Below, one piece after another: positions 1 through 7,906 of a DNA stretch of 64,000 bases. The DNA comes from JAPOXR01 sp965219635. GTDB lineage: Bacteria; Pseudomonadota; Alphaproteobacteria; Rhodobacterales; Rhodobacteraceae. Below the pieces are notes generated by a model. That model saw nothing but the letters and a program-made list of their open reading frames with translations, had not been told where the DNA came from and ran no database searches. Location: assembly GCA_965219635.1 (NCBI GenBank), contig OZ244783.1:1922001-1986000 (forward strand), written 5' to 3'. Position 1 is the first letter of the stretch. Each line of letters opens with the position of its first letter. The position numbers and the translations under genes were made by a program.

Positions 1-586
1 CCGGGGCGCCCACCTGAATTGCCAGACTGTATTGCCGGGCGATCGCCTCCAGTTCGACCGCTCTCCACATTGCCTGTTCAATGCCGCTGCCGACCGCAAC
101 CATGCCATGGTTGGCGAGAAGGCAGGCTGTCCTGTCGCGCAATGCCTCAATTGCGTGGTCTGCCAATTCCCGGGAGCCGAATGTTGCATATCCGGCACAA
201 CGGACATCCATCCCACCGAACGCGGCAATCATGTAATGACAGGCAGGGATGCTCTTCCGGAGAATGGCCAGGCTGGTGCTGTATGGTGGATGTGCATGAA
301 TCACCGCTGTGACATCCTGTCTCTGCTTCATCAGCAACCAGTGAATCCGCCATTCGGTCGATGGCTTAAGAGGACCTTCCCATTCACCTGTCATGCTGCC
401 TGACAGGTCAATTGAGGCGATCATGTCCGGTGTCATCTTGTCGTAGGGCATTGCGGATGGAGAAATCAGCATCCGGTCCTGATGCCGTATCGAGACGTTG
501 CCCGAGGTGCCTTGGTTCAAGCCGTTGGCGTTTATCTCTAGGCAAGCATCAATGACCGCGCGGCGAATATCCAACTCAGTGGGCAT
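1..586 (-). CDS. Class II aldolase/adducin family protein (3' end outside window)
   Basis: The visible 195 residues are the N-terminal part of a class II (zinc) aldolase of the fuculose-phosphate aldolase/ribulose-phosphate 4-epimerase fold. Such enzymes cleave or epimerise phosphorylated sugars in the cytoplasm. Seen: GLNQGTSGNVS phosphate-binding loop at residues 19-29, the zinc pair in IHAHPP, and NHGMVAVG further on. The start ATG (584-586) lies 3 bases beyond the stop of the HAD gene, so both are probably translated from one message. It is cut by the left edge, so the third zinc histidine and the C-terminus are not seen. Substrate cannot be told from sequence; the neighbouring FGGY kinase suggests a phosphorylated ketose. 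Confidence 0.88.
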   Translation of the reverse strand, partial: MPTELDIRRAVIDACLEINANGLNQGTSGNVSIRHQDRMLISPSAMPYDKMTPDMIASIDLSGSMTGEWEGPLKPSTEWRIHWLLMKQRQDVTAVIHAHPPYSTSLAILRKSIPACHYMIAAFGGMDVRCAGYATFGSRELADHAIEALRDRTACLLANHGMVAVGSGIEQAMWRAVELEAIARQYSLAIQVGAP

Positions 587-589
587 CGG

Positions 590-1393
590 TTAACCCTCCC
601 TGTGCGCCTTCAACAAGTGGTCGGCGATCTCCCTGAACCCCGCCCCGCCCGCGGACTCGGCGATCCAGGCAGGAGTTGCGTCCATGTGCTCCTGGAATTC
701 GCGCACATTGGCCACGCCGCAAGCATTCTCGAAGAAACGGAACATGGGAACGTCGTTCGGGCTGTCACCGACAAATACAAACTGGTGATTTGAGCTGTCG
801 ATGTCATGACCCAGCATATCGGCTGCGAAACGGCGGGTCATGCTCAGCTTGTCATAATCTCCGAACCAGCCATTGACGTGAATCGAAGACACCTTGGCAA
901 CCGCTCCTTCCTCCTCAAAGATTGCCCTGATGCGCTCGACGTCCGCCATGGCCAGAGGAACGACATCCTCGCAGAAGTCGATTGCCAGATCTGCCAACCT
1001 GTACGGCTGGTCAGCAGAAACAGCTGCTCCGGGCACCTCATCGGCAACTCTCCGCCGTATCCGGTCGAACCTGTGCTCATCCTTGAGGTATCCCTCCAGC
1101 GAATGATGATAGGCTCTTTTCATTCGGCGCTCACTTGCATCATAGGCGAAGTAGAAGGCGCCGTTTTCGCCGACGACTCCGCAAACGGGCCAGAAACGGG
1201 CAATCATGTCGCACCATCCGGCGGGGCGGCCAGTAATGGGGGCAACGGCAAGACCGGCGTCGCTCAGATCCTCCAGCGCCTGATACGCCTCTCCAGGCAG
1301 TTTTCCATCCGTTGTGATTGTGTCGTCGATGTCGCACAGGACCACTCGCACAGATCGTGCGACCGTCACTGGCATGTCAGAGATTGGCCGCAT
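590..1393 (-). CDS. HAD-family hydrolase (sugar-phosphatase type)
   Basis: This 267-residue protein is a haloacid-dehalogenase phosphatase. Motif I DIDDTIT carries the nucleophile and acid/base aspartates (D21 and D23), and motif IV is GDSPNDVPMF near residue 215. The large cap between them resembles the Cof/sucrose-phosphatase-like (HAD-IIB) group. It probably dephosphorylates a sugar or polyol phosphate in the cytoplasm. Its ribosome site GGAGGAC lies inside the end of the upstream dehydrogenase gene (stop at 1397), and the aldolase follows 3 bases after it, so the three are one operon. In Bacillus subtilis araL (HAD phosphatase) sits next to araM; the pairing here is analogous, though AraL belongs to another HAD subclass. 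Confidence 0.85.
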   Translation of the reverse strand: MRPISDMPVTVARSVRVVLCDIDDTITTDGKLPGEAYQALEDLSDAGLAVAPITGRPAGWCDMIARFWPVCGVVGENGAFYFAYDASERRMKRAYHHSLEGYLKDEHRFDRIRRRVADEVPGAAVSADQPYRLADLAIDFCEDVVPLAMADVERIRAIFEEEGAVAKVSSIHVNGWFGDYDKLSMTRRFAADMLGHDIDSSNHQFVFVGDSPNDVPMFRFFENACGVANVREFQEHMDATPAWIAESAGGAGFREIADHLLKAHREG

Positions 1394-1396
1394 CGC

Positions 1397-2734
1397 TCAG
1401 TCCTCCATGGCCGCCATATCGGCCAACTCCCCTGCTCCGCAGGCCAGATCGGCGAAGGAATACCGGTCGCGCATCTCGTGCGCATGCTCCACTGCCTCGC
1501 GGTAGAAATCAACCGGGATCCCAAGCTGCGTGGCGGTAGTCGCACCGCCTGCTTCCTCCAGTCTTGAGCGCAGAGTTTCGACCGGCACGGCGAATTCCAG
1601 ACACTCCTGGCGCAGTTCCGGCCAAAGTTCCTGCATGCGCGCATTGAACCGGTCTGCGGTTCGTTCATCAAATGCCTTCCGCTCAATCTGCTTGGCGCAT
1701 TGGCGAGCCACCACATCACCCATCCGGCTGGACATGCCTTCAAGGTCGATACTCGTGGGGCCGACTTCGGGGGACGATTGCCTTGCCAGCAGAGCTTGCT
1801 GAATCCGGGCCATGGTGAGAGTCGCCAGTCCTACCTGCTGGCCATGAACCGTGCCGGGATGACGATCTCCTGCAAAACAATCGATATAGTGCGAAATCTG
1901 ATGCTCGCCCATGGACCCGTGATTGGACACACCGGTAAAGGTAATGCCAAGCCCGCATAACGTCAGAACCCTGAACAGCATGCCGATCGCCTGAATGTCG
2001 CCCTTAGCAATGCCGCCAGCCAGATCCATCAGCCGGAGTTCGTCGGGGATTTCGATCAGATACGGCTCGTGGCGATACATCGTGCCAAGAAGCCGGTGAG
2101 ACATCCACCAGTCTGTTTGTGCAACCGGCCTGCAGATCGAGTCCCCGAACCCAGCCGCGTTCAACCAGCGCGGCGCTCCGGCGCAGACTTCCAGATCGAC
2201 AAAGAACCCGGCCGGTATCTGCGCCGGAAGTGACACCTTGAGGCCGCTGTCCAGCGTGATTGAGGCGGTTGACGATGTGTAACCGTTCATTGATCCAGCA
2301 GTTGCGAACACGCAATAGCTGCGGCCAAGGCGCAAGGTCGCGTATTTCACCAGATCGTTGACGGTTCCGGATCCGACGGCAACAACCGATTCATGAGCCT
2401 TCAGTTGGCTCGCCAGGGAACGCACCGCTGCCATATCGGCATGAAGCTCCTCAAGCACGATCTCTGCGACCTTGCCCGTTCTTGACAGCGCCCGGGCAAT
2501 TCTCCCGCCGAGCGCCTGATGGGTCGACTGGTCGGATACAACCACATACGGTGGCTGAAAGCCCGCATTCTGGACCAACTCCGGTTCAAGTCCCGTAAGC
2601 GATTCCCTGATCACGATTTGGCAATCAAACGACCGGGACAGTTTCTTTCCGGTGAGCGGGTTTATCCAACTGCCGGCGCAGATTTCATCAATCAGCCCGG
2701 TCCAGCCGGAATTCGAACCGCTCGCCTGTCCCAT
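1397..2734 (-). CDS. sn-glycerol-1-phosphate dehydrogenase-like (AraM/EgsA family)
   Basis: The protein belongs to the iron-containing-alcohol-dehydrogenase fold branch that includes archaeal EgsA and Bacillus AraM, which interconvert dihydroxyacetone phosphate and sn-glycerol 1-phosphate with NAD(P)H. Seen: nucleotide-binding GSGTVNDL, the family block FATAGSMNGYTSS, and metal ligands in FGDSIC (Asp), GEHQISH (His) and GTVHGQQ (His). I take the ATG at 2732-2734, preceded by GCAGGACAAT, giving 445 residues; the frame could open at a TTG at 2785 with no good ribosome site. Metal content and the real substrate are not deducible; some relatives sit in polyol-use loci without proven G1P activity. 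Confidence 0.85.
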   Translation of the reverse strand: MGQASGSNSGWTGLIDEICAGSWINPLTGKKLSRSFDCQIVIRESLTGLEPELVQNAGFQPPYVVVSDQSTHQALGGRIARALSRTGKVAEIVLEELHADMAAVRSLASQLKAHESVVAVGSGTVNDLVKYATLRLGRSYCVFATAGSMNGYTSSTASITLDSGLKVSLPAQIPAGFFVDLEVCAGAPRWLNAAGFGDSICRPVAQTDWWMSHRLLGTMYRHEPYLIEIPDELRLMDLAGGIAKGDIQAIGMLFRVLTLCGLGITFTGVSNHGSMGEHQISHYIDCFAGDRHPGTVHGQQVGLATLTMARIQQALLARQSSPEVGPTSIDLEGMSSRMGDVVARQCAKQIERKAFDERTADRFNARMQELWPELRQECLEFAVPVETLRSRLEEAGGATTATQLGIPVDFYREAVEHAHEMRDRYSFADLACGAGELADMAAMED

Positions 2735-3322
2735 TATTGTCCTGCTGCTGCCCGCCCTACGGGCGCTTGCAGCCGGGCCAGACAATTGTCAAGGCCGCCA
2801 GAACGCACCGGATTTGCGCATCCCTCCAATCTGGAGCAGCGCGGCCGCCAACGCGAAAGCTGCCAAGTGGCCAGGAGCGCAGCATGGCAGCACCTTCACC
2901 TTTCTGCAGCATGCTGCGTCATGAGCAAACCGCGATTCAACATTCGGCCGCAGCCGGTACACGCAAGGCAATCCAGACGATCCCAAACCAAGGGGGCATC
3001 GGGTATTGACGGAGCCCGCCAATTTTTGGCGTGTTTTCGATGTCATGGGACAGGACTCGATAAACACCCCTGATTGACCGGATTTGCCACAGTGGCCATG
3101 AAATAGCGTGCAACCCGGGGTTGACGGTTCCCGGCAGTGACCGGGAATTGAGCGCAGGACCACTTGCGCTATCGTATCGCAGCCGGAATATTCGGCCGGA
3201 GGTTCTGCCGAAGCGCGTAACCAGATGCGTTCATTCAATCCGTCCGGCTCAGAGAACGCTTCATGAGTTGGCCTTGGCAATTGCGGTGGCCTGCGCTGTC
3301 ACCACACACACGGAGGCTTCGA
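2735..3322. other. Divergent intergenic region between G1PDH-like and FGGY kinase genes
   Basis: 588 bases between divergently transcribed genes of the same locus, so it should hold both promoters. No convincing ORF is present. The only clear symmetric element is a perfect 10-base palindrome at 2781-2790. No sigma-70 promoter could be fixed with confidence. Confidence 0.6.
2781..2790. promoter_or_regulatory. Palindrome GACAATTGTC, candidate operator
   Basis: A perfect 10-base palindrome lies about 47 bases upstream of the G1PDH-like start and inside the divergent promoter region. It could be an operator for a LacI/GntR-type regulator, but no regulator gene is nearby and a chance palindrome of this size is possible. 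Confidence 0.25.
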
Positions 3323-4807
3323 ATGTCCGTCGAATTCGTCATCGGAATTGACAGCTCGACACAATCCACCAAAGCCATTGCGTGGAGCCACAACGGTTCG
3401 GCGTTGGCGGAGGGTCGGTCGGCGATCCAGATGTCACGGCCGGGAGAGGGCCTATTCGAGCAGGAACCCGCTGACTGGTGGGCATCATGCGCCGAAGCGC
3501 TGCTGCAGCTTGGCCGAAACCTCGACATGGCAAATGCAAAGGCGGTAGCAGTCTCCAACCAGAGGGAAACGCTGGGATTCCTGGACAACGAATACCGGTC
3601 GTTCAGGCCTGCAATCGTCTGGCTTGATGAACGCGCACGACCATCTGTCTCCGAGTTTTCGGACAGCTTTGGCGGCGATCGGCTACACCGCATTTCCGGC
3701 AAACCGGTAGACTACACTCCCGTCGTCTACCGCCTTCACTGGCTGTCAAAACATGAACCTGAAACCCTGAAACGGGTTTCCCTGTTTGTCGATGTTCACG
3801 GCCATCTGACTGGCCGGCTGTCAGGCCAGTTCACGGCCAGTTGGACAAGTGCCGACCCCATGGGAACCTTTGATATATCCTCGATGAAGTGGTCAGAGGA
3901 AATCCTCGGCAGCCTTGGATTGCGGCCCCTTCAGTTTGCGCCGACGGTTGCGCCAGGGAGTCTGATTGGCCACGTATCCGCTGCTGCGGCTGCCGAGACC
4001 GGCGTTCCGCAGGGCATACCGGTCATTGCCGCGGGAGGTGACGGGCAGTGCGCAGGCCTTGGCGTCAATGCGGTCAAGCCGGGCAGAGCCTACCTCAACC
4101 TCGGAACCGCTCTGGTACTCGGAGCATGGGGGGCAACGCCCCGTGTCTCTCGTGACTGGCGCACCATGTGTTCACCGACAGGCGATGGTTACTTCTACGA
4201 AGGAGTCTGGCGGGCGGGCACATTTCTCGTGGACTGGTTCGTGGAGAACTTTGTCACTGACAGCCCGAGCACCGCAACCTTCGACTCCTTGGAGCAGGCA
4301 GCCTCCGCACTTCCGATCGGATGTGATGGAGTGATTGCCTGCCCCTACCTGTCAGGCAGCATGAACCCGTACTGGTCCATGGAAGCATCCGCGGGAATCC
4401 TGGGTTTGCGGCCTGATCATGGCCAGGCGCATACCTACCGCGCCCTGCTTGAGGCCTTGACGGGCGAAGTAGCAAGAACGGCGGCTGCGATGCATCAGTC
4501 CGGTGTTGAACTGGCCGAGATCATCGCTGTCGGTGGTGGTGCAAGATCTGTCCTCTGGCGGCAAATGATCGCAGACGCCACGGGACTGCCGGTCCATGCA
4601 AGCAATTCAATCGAGGCTTCTTCACTCGGCGCCGCCATGTCGGCGGCGAAGGGCATTGGCTGGTTTCCGGACTTCCAAAGCGCAGCTCAAGCGATGTCCT
4701 CGACTGGAGAAAGATGCGAACCGTCTATTCGGAACCGTTCCGCCTGGCAGGAACTCTTGCGCCGGCAGGACCAATTCAACCGGTTCGTCGTGGAGAGAGC
4801 ATCCTGA
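3323..4807 (+). CDS. FGGY-family carbohydrate kinase (xylulokinase-like)
   Basis: A 494-residue sugar kinase of the FGGY family, phosphorylating a ketose or polyol with ATP in the cytoplasm. Seen: N-terminal phosphate loop GIDSSTQSTKA, the substrate-domain block VSNQRET with WLDERA, the second nucleotide loop AAGGDGQCAGLG with LNLGTA, and the C-terminal adenosine motif AVGGGARS. Length is normal. The start at 3323 is chosen because CGGAGG sits at 3311-3316 and the family's N-terminus begins there; an in-frame ATG at 3263 would add 20 residues of unlikely sequence. It is divergent from the G1PDH-like operon and convergent with the aldolase/SDR fusion. Substrate is undetermined; xylulose, rhamnulose or a tetritol are all possible. 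Confidence 0.88.
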   Translation: MSVEFVIGIDSSTQSTKAIAWSHNGSALAEGRSAIQMSRPGEGLFEQEPADWWASCAEALLQLGRNLDMANAKAVAVSNQRETLGFLDNEYRSFRPAIVWLDERARPSVSEFSDSFGGDRLHRISGKPVDYTPVVYRLHWLSKHEPETLKRVSLFVDVHGHLTGRLSGQFTASWTSADPMGTFDISSMKWSEEILGSLGLRPLQFAPTVAPGSLIGHVSAAAAAETGVPQGIPVIAAGGDGQCAGLGVNAVKPGRAYLNLGTALVLGAWGATPRVSRDWRTMCSPTGDGYFYEGVWRAGTFLVDWFVENFVTDSPSTATFDSLEQAASALPIGCDGVIACPYLSGSMNPYWSMEASAGILGLRPDHGQAHTYRALLEALTGEVARTAAAMHQSGVELAEIIAVGGGARSVLWRQMIADATGLPVHASNSIEASSLGAAMSAAKGIGWFPDFQSAAQAMSSTGERCEPSIRNRSAWQELLRRQDQFNRFVVERAS

Positions 4808-4850
4808 TCCTGAAGTCCCGGCCACGCCAGATTGACTGCCAGACCGGGAA

Positions 4851-6899
4851 TTACCTCACCATCGCTGCTGCGTTTCCGCCATCCACGGTAAGAATTGCTC
4901 CGCTTGTCTTGCGCGCCTTGACAAGGTGCAGGAATGCCTCGGCAACATCGCGGGCCAACACTTCCCGCCTGACGAGGTTGCCCCGCATGTATTCGTCCGG
5001 TGAAATGCCTCTGGCAGCAGCCCGCTCCGTTACAAACTCATCTGTGAGCAGGTTGGTACGAATCCGATCAGCATTCACGGCATTCGACGTGATACCGGAT
5101 GCGCCATGTTCGATTGCATACTGACGGACCAGCGCCATCAATGCTGCCTTCGAGGTGCCGTAAGGACCCAATCCCGGTCCGGGATTGAGCGCCTGCTTGC
5201 TCACATTGAAAGCCAGTGCTCCTCCTGTCCCTTGCAACTCCATGATCTTTACACAGGCCCTGGCCATGTAGTGGTGCGACCAGAAATTCAGCTCATGGGC
5301 CTGACGAAAGACATCTTCCTCAACTCCGGTCAGCTGGCCCTGAAACGCTGCCCCTGCATTGGAGATCAGGATATCAACACCGCCGAAGCGGGCAGCGACA
5401 GCCTGCACTGCTGTCTCAACGGCCGATGCGTCCGTAACATCGCAAACGACCGGCAGTCCCCCCACGGTGGCCGCCGCGTCCTCAAGCATGTCCTCATCCT
5501 TGTCAAACATGGCGACTTCGGCGCCATCCTGCTTCAGGCATCGAGCCGTTTCCAAACCCAGCCCGCTGGCCGCTCCCGTGACAATGGCAATCTGCCGGGC
5601 CAGCGGCCTCTCAACCGCCTTTGCCAGTTTTGCCTGTTCGAGCGGCCAGTATTCAATGTCGAACAACTCCTCTTCCGACAGGGCCGCAAATCTCCCGACC
5701 CCCTCTGCTCTTGTGATGACGTTGACGGTGGCCTCGGCAATGTCAGCGCACACTGCGGCCTCCCTCGCGGATCTGCCAACGCCAAACAGCCCCGCTCCGG
5801 GGACATAGACCACGCGCGGAACCGGATCGAGCATCTGCCGGTCGCCGCCAACCCTTTGATTATTGCGGCTGAAATAGCCTTCGTAGTCGGCGGAATACGA
5901 CTCCACCGACTGGCGGATTCCCTGCCTGAAAGCCTCGGGATCCAGCGCATCGGGCGCCGGGGCAACCAGCCCGTATCTCTTGATCCGGATCGAATGATCA
6001 GGGGTGGCGTTACCGCGAGTCGCGTAGTCCGCCAGATTGATGCCGTTCACGAAGTGCAGGATTTCGTCGGAAGTCCTGAAATCCAGAATCCATCTGTCGG
6101 GACGGCCGTCGACCCCGGCGTCCCGTGCCAGTGCCCCTCGAATGGCCGGCGCAATTGTTGCCAGCTCGGGGATGCGGTCTGGCAGTTTCGCAGAGACAAA
6201 GGGGCGGGGGCGGCCTTGGTCCAGCCTTTTCTCGGCGGCATCGCACATGGCGATCATGTTCTCGTATGCCTGACGGGGATCGTCGTGAAAGGTGAATATC
6301 CCGTGGTTCATGAGGATCAGGCTCGATGCGGCCGGCTGTTCATCCAGAATGCGCCGGCATTCTTTGGCAAGGAGAAAACCCGGAAAGACATAGGGAACAA
6401 TCGTGGTCTCGGGAAAAAGCTCGCGGATGAGTTGCTCACCGCCCGGCTGGTTCGTGAGCGCAACGATGGCGTTGGCATGCGTGTGATCGACATGCTTGTA
6501 CGGAATGATCGCATGCAGGACCGCCTCAATCGACGGGTTCGGTGCATGGGGATCAAGCAACAGGCGCCGTTGGGCGGCGACCAGTTCCTTGTCGCCAAGT
6601 GAGGGCAGCCGGGCCAGGGCGGCAAGCGGAGCCAACTCCACGGCAGGCAATCCGGCAGGCTCAATTGTGCCCATGTCCCAGCCGGAACCCTTGACGCACA
6701 GGACATCGTATTCAAGGCCAAGCGCGTCCCGCATACGGGTCTTGACCGAGGTGTTTCCGCCACCATGCAAGACCAGCTTGCGGTCCTGCCCCAGCAACCG
6801 GGTGCTGTAGGTCCGGATGGCAAGGTCCCGGCCTATTCCCTTGCCTGACCATTCATCGATCAGTTCGTTCAGTTCGGATTGGTTCCAACGGGACGGCAT
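4851..6899 (-). CDS. Bifunctional class II aldolase / short-chain dehydrogenase (RhaD-like)
   Basis: A 682-residue fusion. The N-terminal half is a class II aldolase (GGGNTS phosphate loop, zinc site HVDHTHANA, LMNHGIFTF). The C-terminal 250 residues are a Rossmann short-chain dehydrogenase (TGAASGLGLE, ISNAGA, active-site YGTSK). In rhizobia proteins of this architecture act as rhamnulose-phosphate aldolase/lactaldehyde dehydrogenase, splitting a ketose 1-phosphate to DHAP and an aldehyde that is then oxidised. The start at 6899 is preceded by AGGAGAG; the open frame extends 18 codons further without a site. No isomerase or rhamnose transporter is visible, so the sugar could be another deoxyketose. 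It is convergent with the kinase (44 bases apart). Confidence 0.87.
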   Translation of the reverse strand: MPSRWNQSELNELIDEWSGKGIGRDLAIRTYSTRLLGQDRKLVLHGGGNTSVKTRMRDALGLEYDVLCVKGSGWDMGTIEPAGLPAVELAPLAALARLPSLGDKELVAAQRRLLLDPHAPNPSIEAVLHAIIPYKHVDHTHANAIVALTNQPGGEQLIRELFPETTIVPYVFPGFLLAKECRRILDEQPAASSLILMNHGIFTFHDDPRQAYENMIAMCDAAEKRLDQGRPRPFVSAKLPDRIPELATIAPAIRGALARDAGVDGRPDRWILDFRTSDEILHFVNGINLADYATRGNATPDHSIRIKRYGLVAPAPDALDPEAFRQGIRQSVESYSADYEGYFSRNNQRVGGDRQMLDPVPRVVYVPGAGLFGVGRSAREAAVCADIAEATVNVITRAEGVGRFAALSEEELFDIEYWPLEQAKLAKAVERPLARQIAIVTGAASGLGLETARCLKQDGAEVAMFDKDEDMLEDAAATVGGLPVVCDVTDASAVETAVQAVAARFGGVDILISNAGAAFQGQLTGVEEDVFRQAHELNFWSHHYMARACVKIMELQGTGGALAFNVSKQALNPGPGLGPYGTSKAALMALVRQYAIEHGASGITSNAVNADRIRTNLLTDEFVTERAAARGISPDEYMRGNLVRREVLARDVAEAFLHLVKARKTSGAILTVDGGNAAAMVR

Positions 6900-7222
6900 C
6901 GAACTCTCCTGTCTGGCCGTTATCTGATACTCGAAAACGAGGATTGGACCCACTTCTATACGTCAATCCGTTTGGCTTCGACCGCAAAGCAGCCTTCTGG
7001 AGATGTCGGCCGAACGGCTCATCACATTCAATTCGAATAGGAATGCGCCTTTCAATCGAAACAGGGCCAGATCCCGGTCAACCAAATGGGGCAAAAGTGC
7101 CTCCGCAACGCCGGAATCGGCTTGACAACATCCTGAAAATGCGCGGAGATTTGTCCCAGAAGTTTGTCCGCCTCGGCCATTCTGGCCCCTTCGCGGACAT
7201 GAATTCGGGAGGATTTTCCAAA
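6900..7222. other. Divergent intergenic region, aldolase fusion / Mo-hydroxylase operon
   Basis: 323 bases containing the start regions of both divergent genes. The plus-strand frame is open across it and would allow a longer N-terminus for the 2Fe-2S subunit, but the translation there has no family-like content. Two TTCAAT(T)CGAA-like strings occur near 7026-7060; I could not assign them. Confidence 0.45.
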
Positions 7223-7903
7223 ATGGAAGCTTTGGGCCCTTATGACCCGACTATCGACTTTCCCGAGGGACCTGCGATTGCCGAAATCGCAGCAGACGGG
7301 AATGTCAAACCTTGGCGGCCGTTGCATGTCACACGCCGCAACTTTCTCAGGGGCGTGGTCTGCTCCGGCATTGTGATCGGTGGATCCGCCTACCTGTTTT
7401 CGACTGCCACTCCGGCGCACGCAAACGCCAGGAGCGTTGATCGGCTGATGTCGCTTGAGGTGAACGGAAAGACGCACAGGATTGATGTCGCGCCAAACGA
7501 GACGCTTGCAGATACGCTGCGCTACAGGCTTGGACTGACAGGCACCAAGATCGGATGCAACCAGGCCGAATGCGGAGCTTGCACCGTGATCGCGAATGGC
7601 AGGACGATATACTCGTGCTCGACCCTGACGCACCGGATGCGCGGCCAGGCCATCACGACCGTTGAAGGGATTGCAGCCCCCGACGGAACCCTGCACCCCG
7701 TGCAGCGCGCCTTCATTGAGGAAATCGCGCCGCAATGCGGGTTCTGCACGCCAGGTCAAGTCGTGGCGGCTGTCGCCTTGCTCAACAGCAACCCCAATCC
7801 GACGGAAGCGGAAGCGCGGGTGGCGATGTCCGGAAATCTCTGCCGGTGCGGCGCGTATGATCATTATCTGCGCGGCGTCATGAAGGCAGCCAGGGAGGTT
7901 TAA
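7223..7903 (+). CDS. Tat-exported [2Fe-2S] subunit of a PaoA-like aldehyde oxidoreductase
   Basis: The small iron-sulfur subunit of a xanthine-oxidase-family enzyme (226 residues). A twin-arginine signal VTRRNFLRG (residues 36-44) is followed by a hydrophobic stretch and AHA cleavage site, so the complex should work in the periplasm. Plant-type cluster ligands are C112, C117, C120 and C132; the second cluster ligands are C172, C175, C207 and C209. The start is the ATG with GGGAGG ten bases upstream; ATGs at 7199 or 6944 are less likely. The Mo subunit starts 3 bases after the stop. The organisation (Tat small subunit, separate Mo and FAD subunits) matches E. coli PaoABC/YagTSR, although gene order differs. 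The partners lack signals and would be carried along folded. Confidence 0.9.
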   Translation: MEALGPYDPTIDFPEGPAIAEIAADGNVKPWRPLHVTRRNFLRGVVCSGIVIGGSAYLFSTATPAHANARSVDRLMSLEVNGKTHRIDVAPNETLADTLRYRLGLTGTKIGCNQAECGACTVIANGRTIYSCSTLTHRMRGQAITTVEGIAAPDGTLHPVQRAFIEEIAPQCGFCTPGQVVAAVALLNSNPNPTEAEARVAMSGNLCRCGAYDHYLRGVMKAAREV

Positions 7904-7906
7904 CTC

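Noticed and set aside
5106..6602. Long plus-strand frame of 498 codons opposite the aldolase/SDR fusion
   Set aside because: It lies wholly antisense to a gene with clear zinc and Rossmann motifs; high Cys, Arg and His composition is that of a shadow frame.
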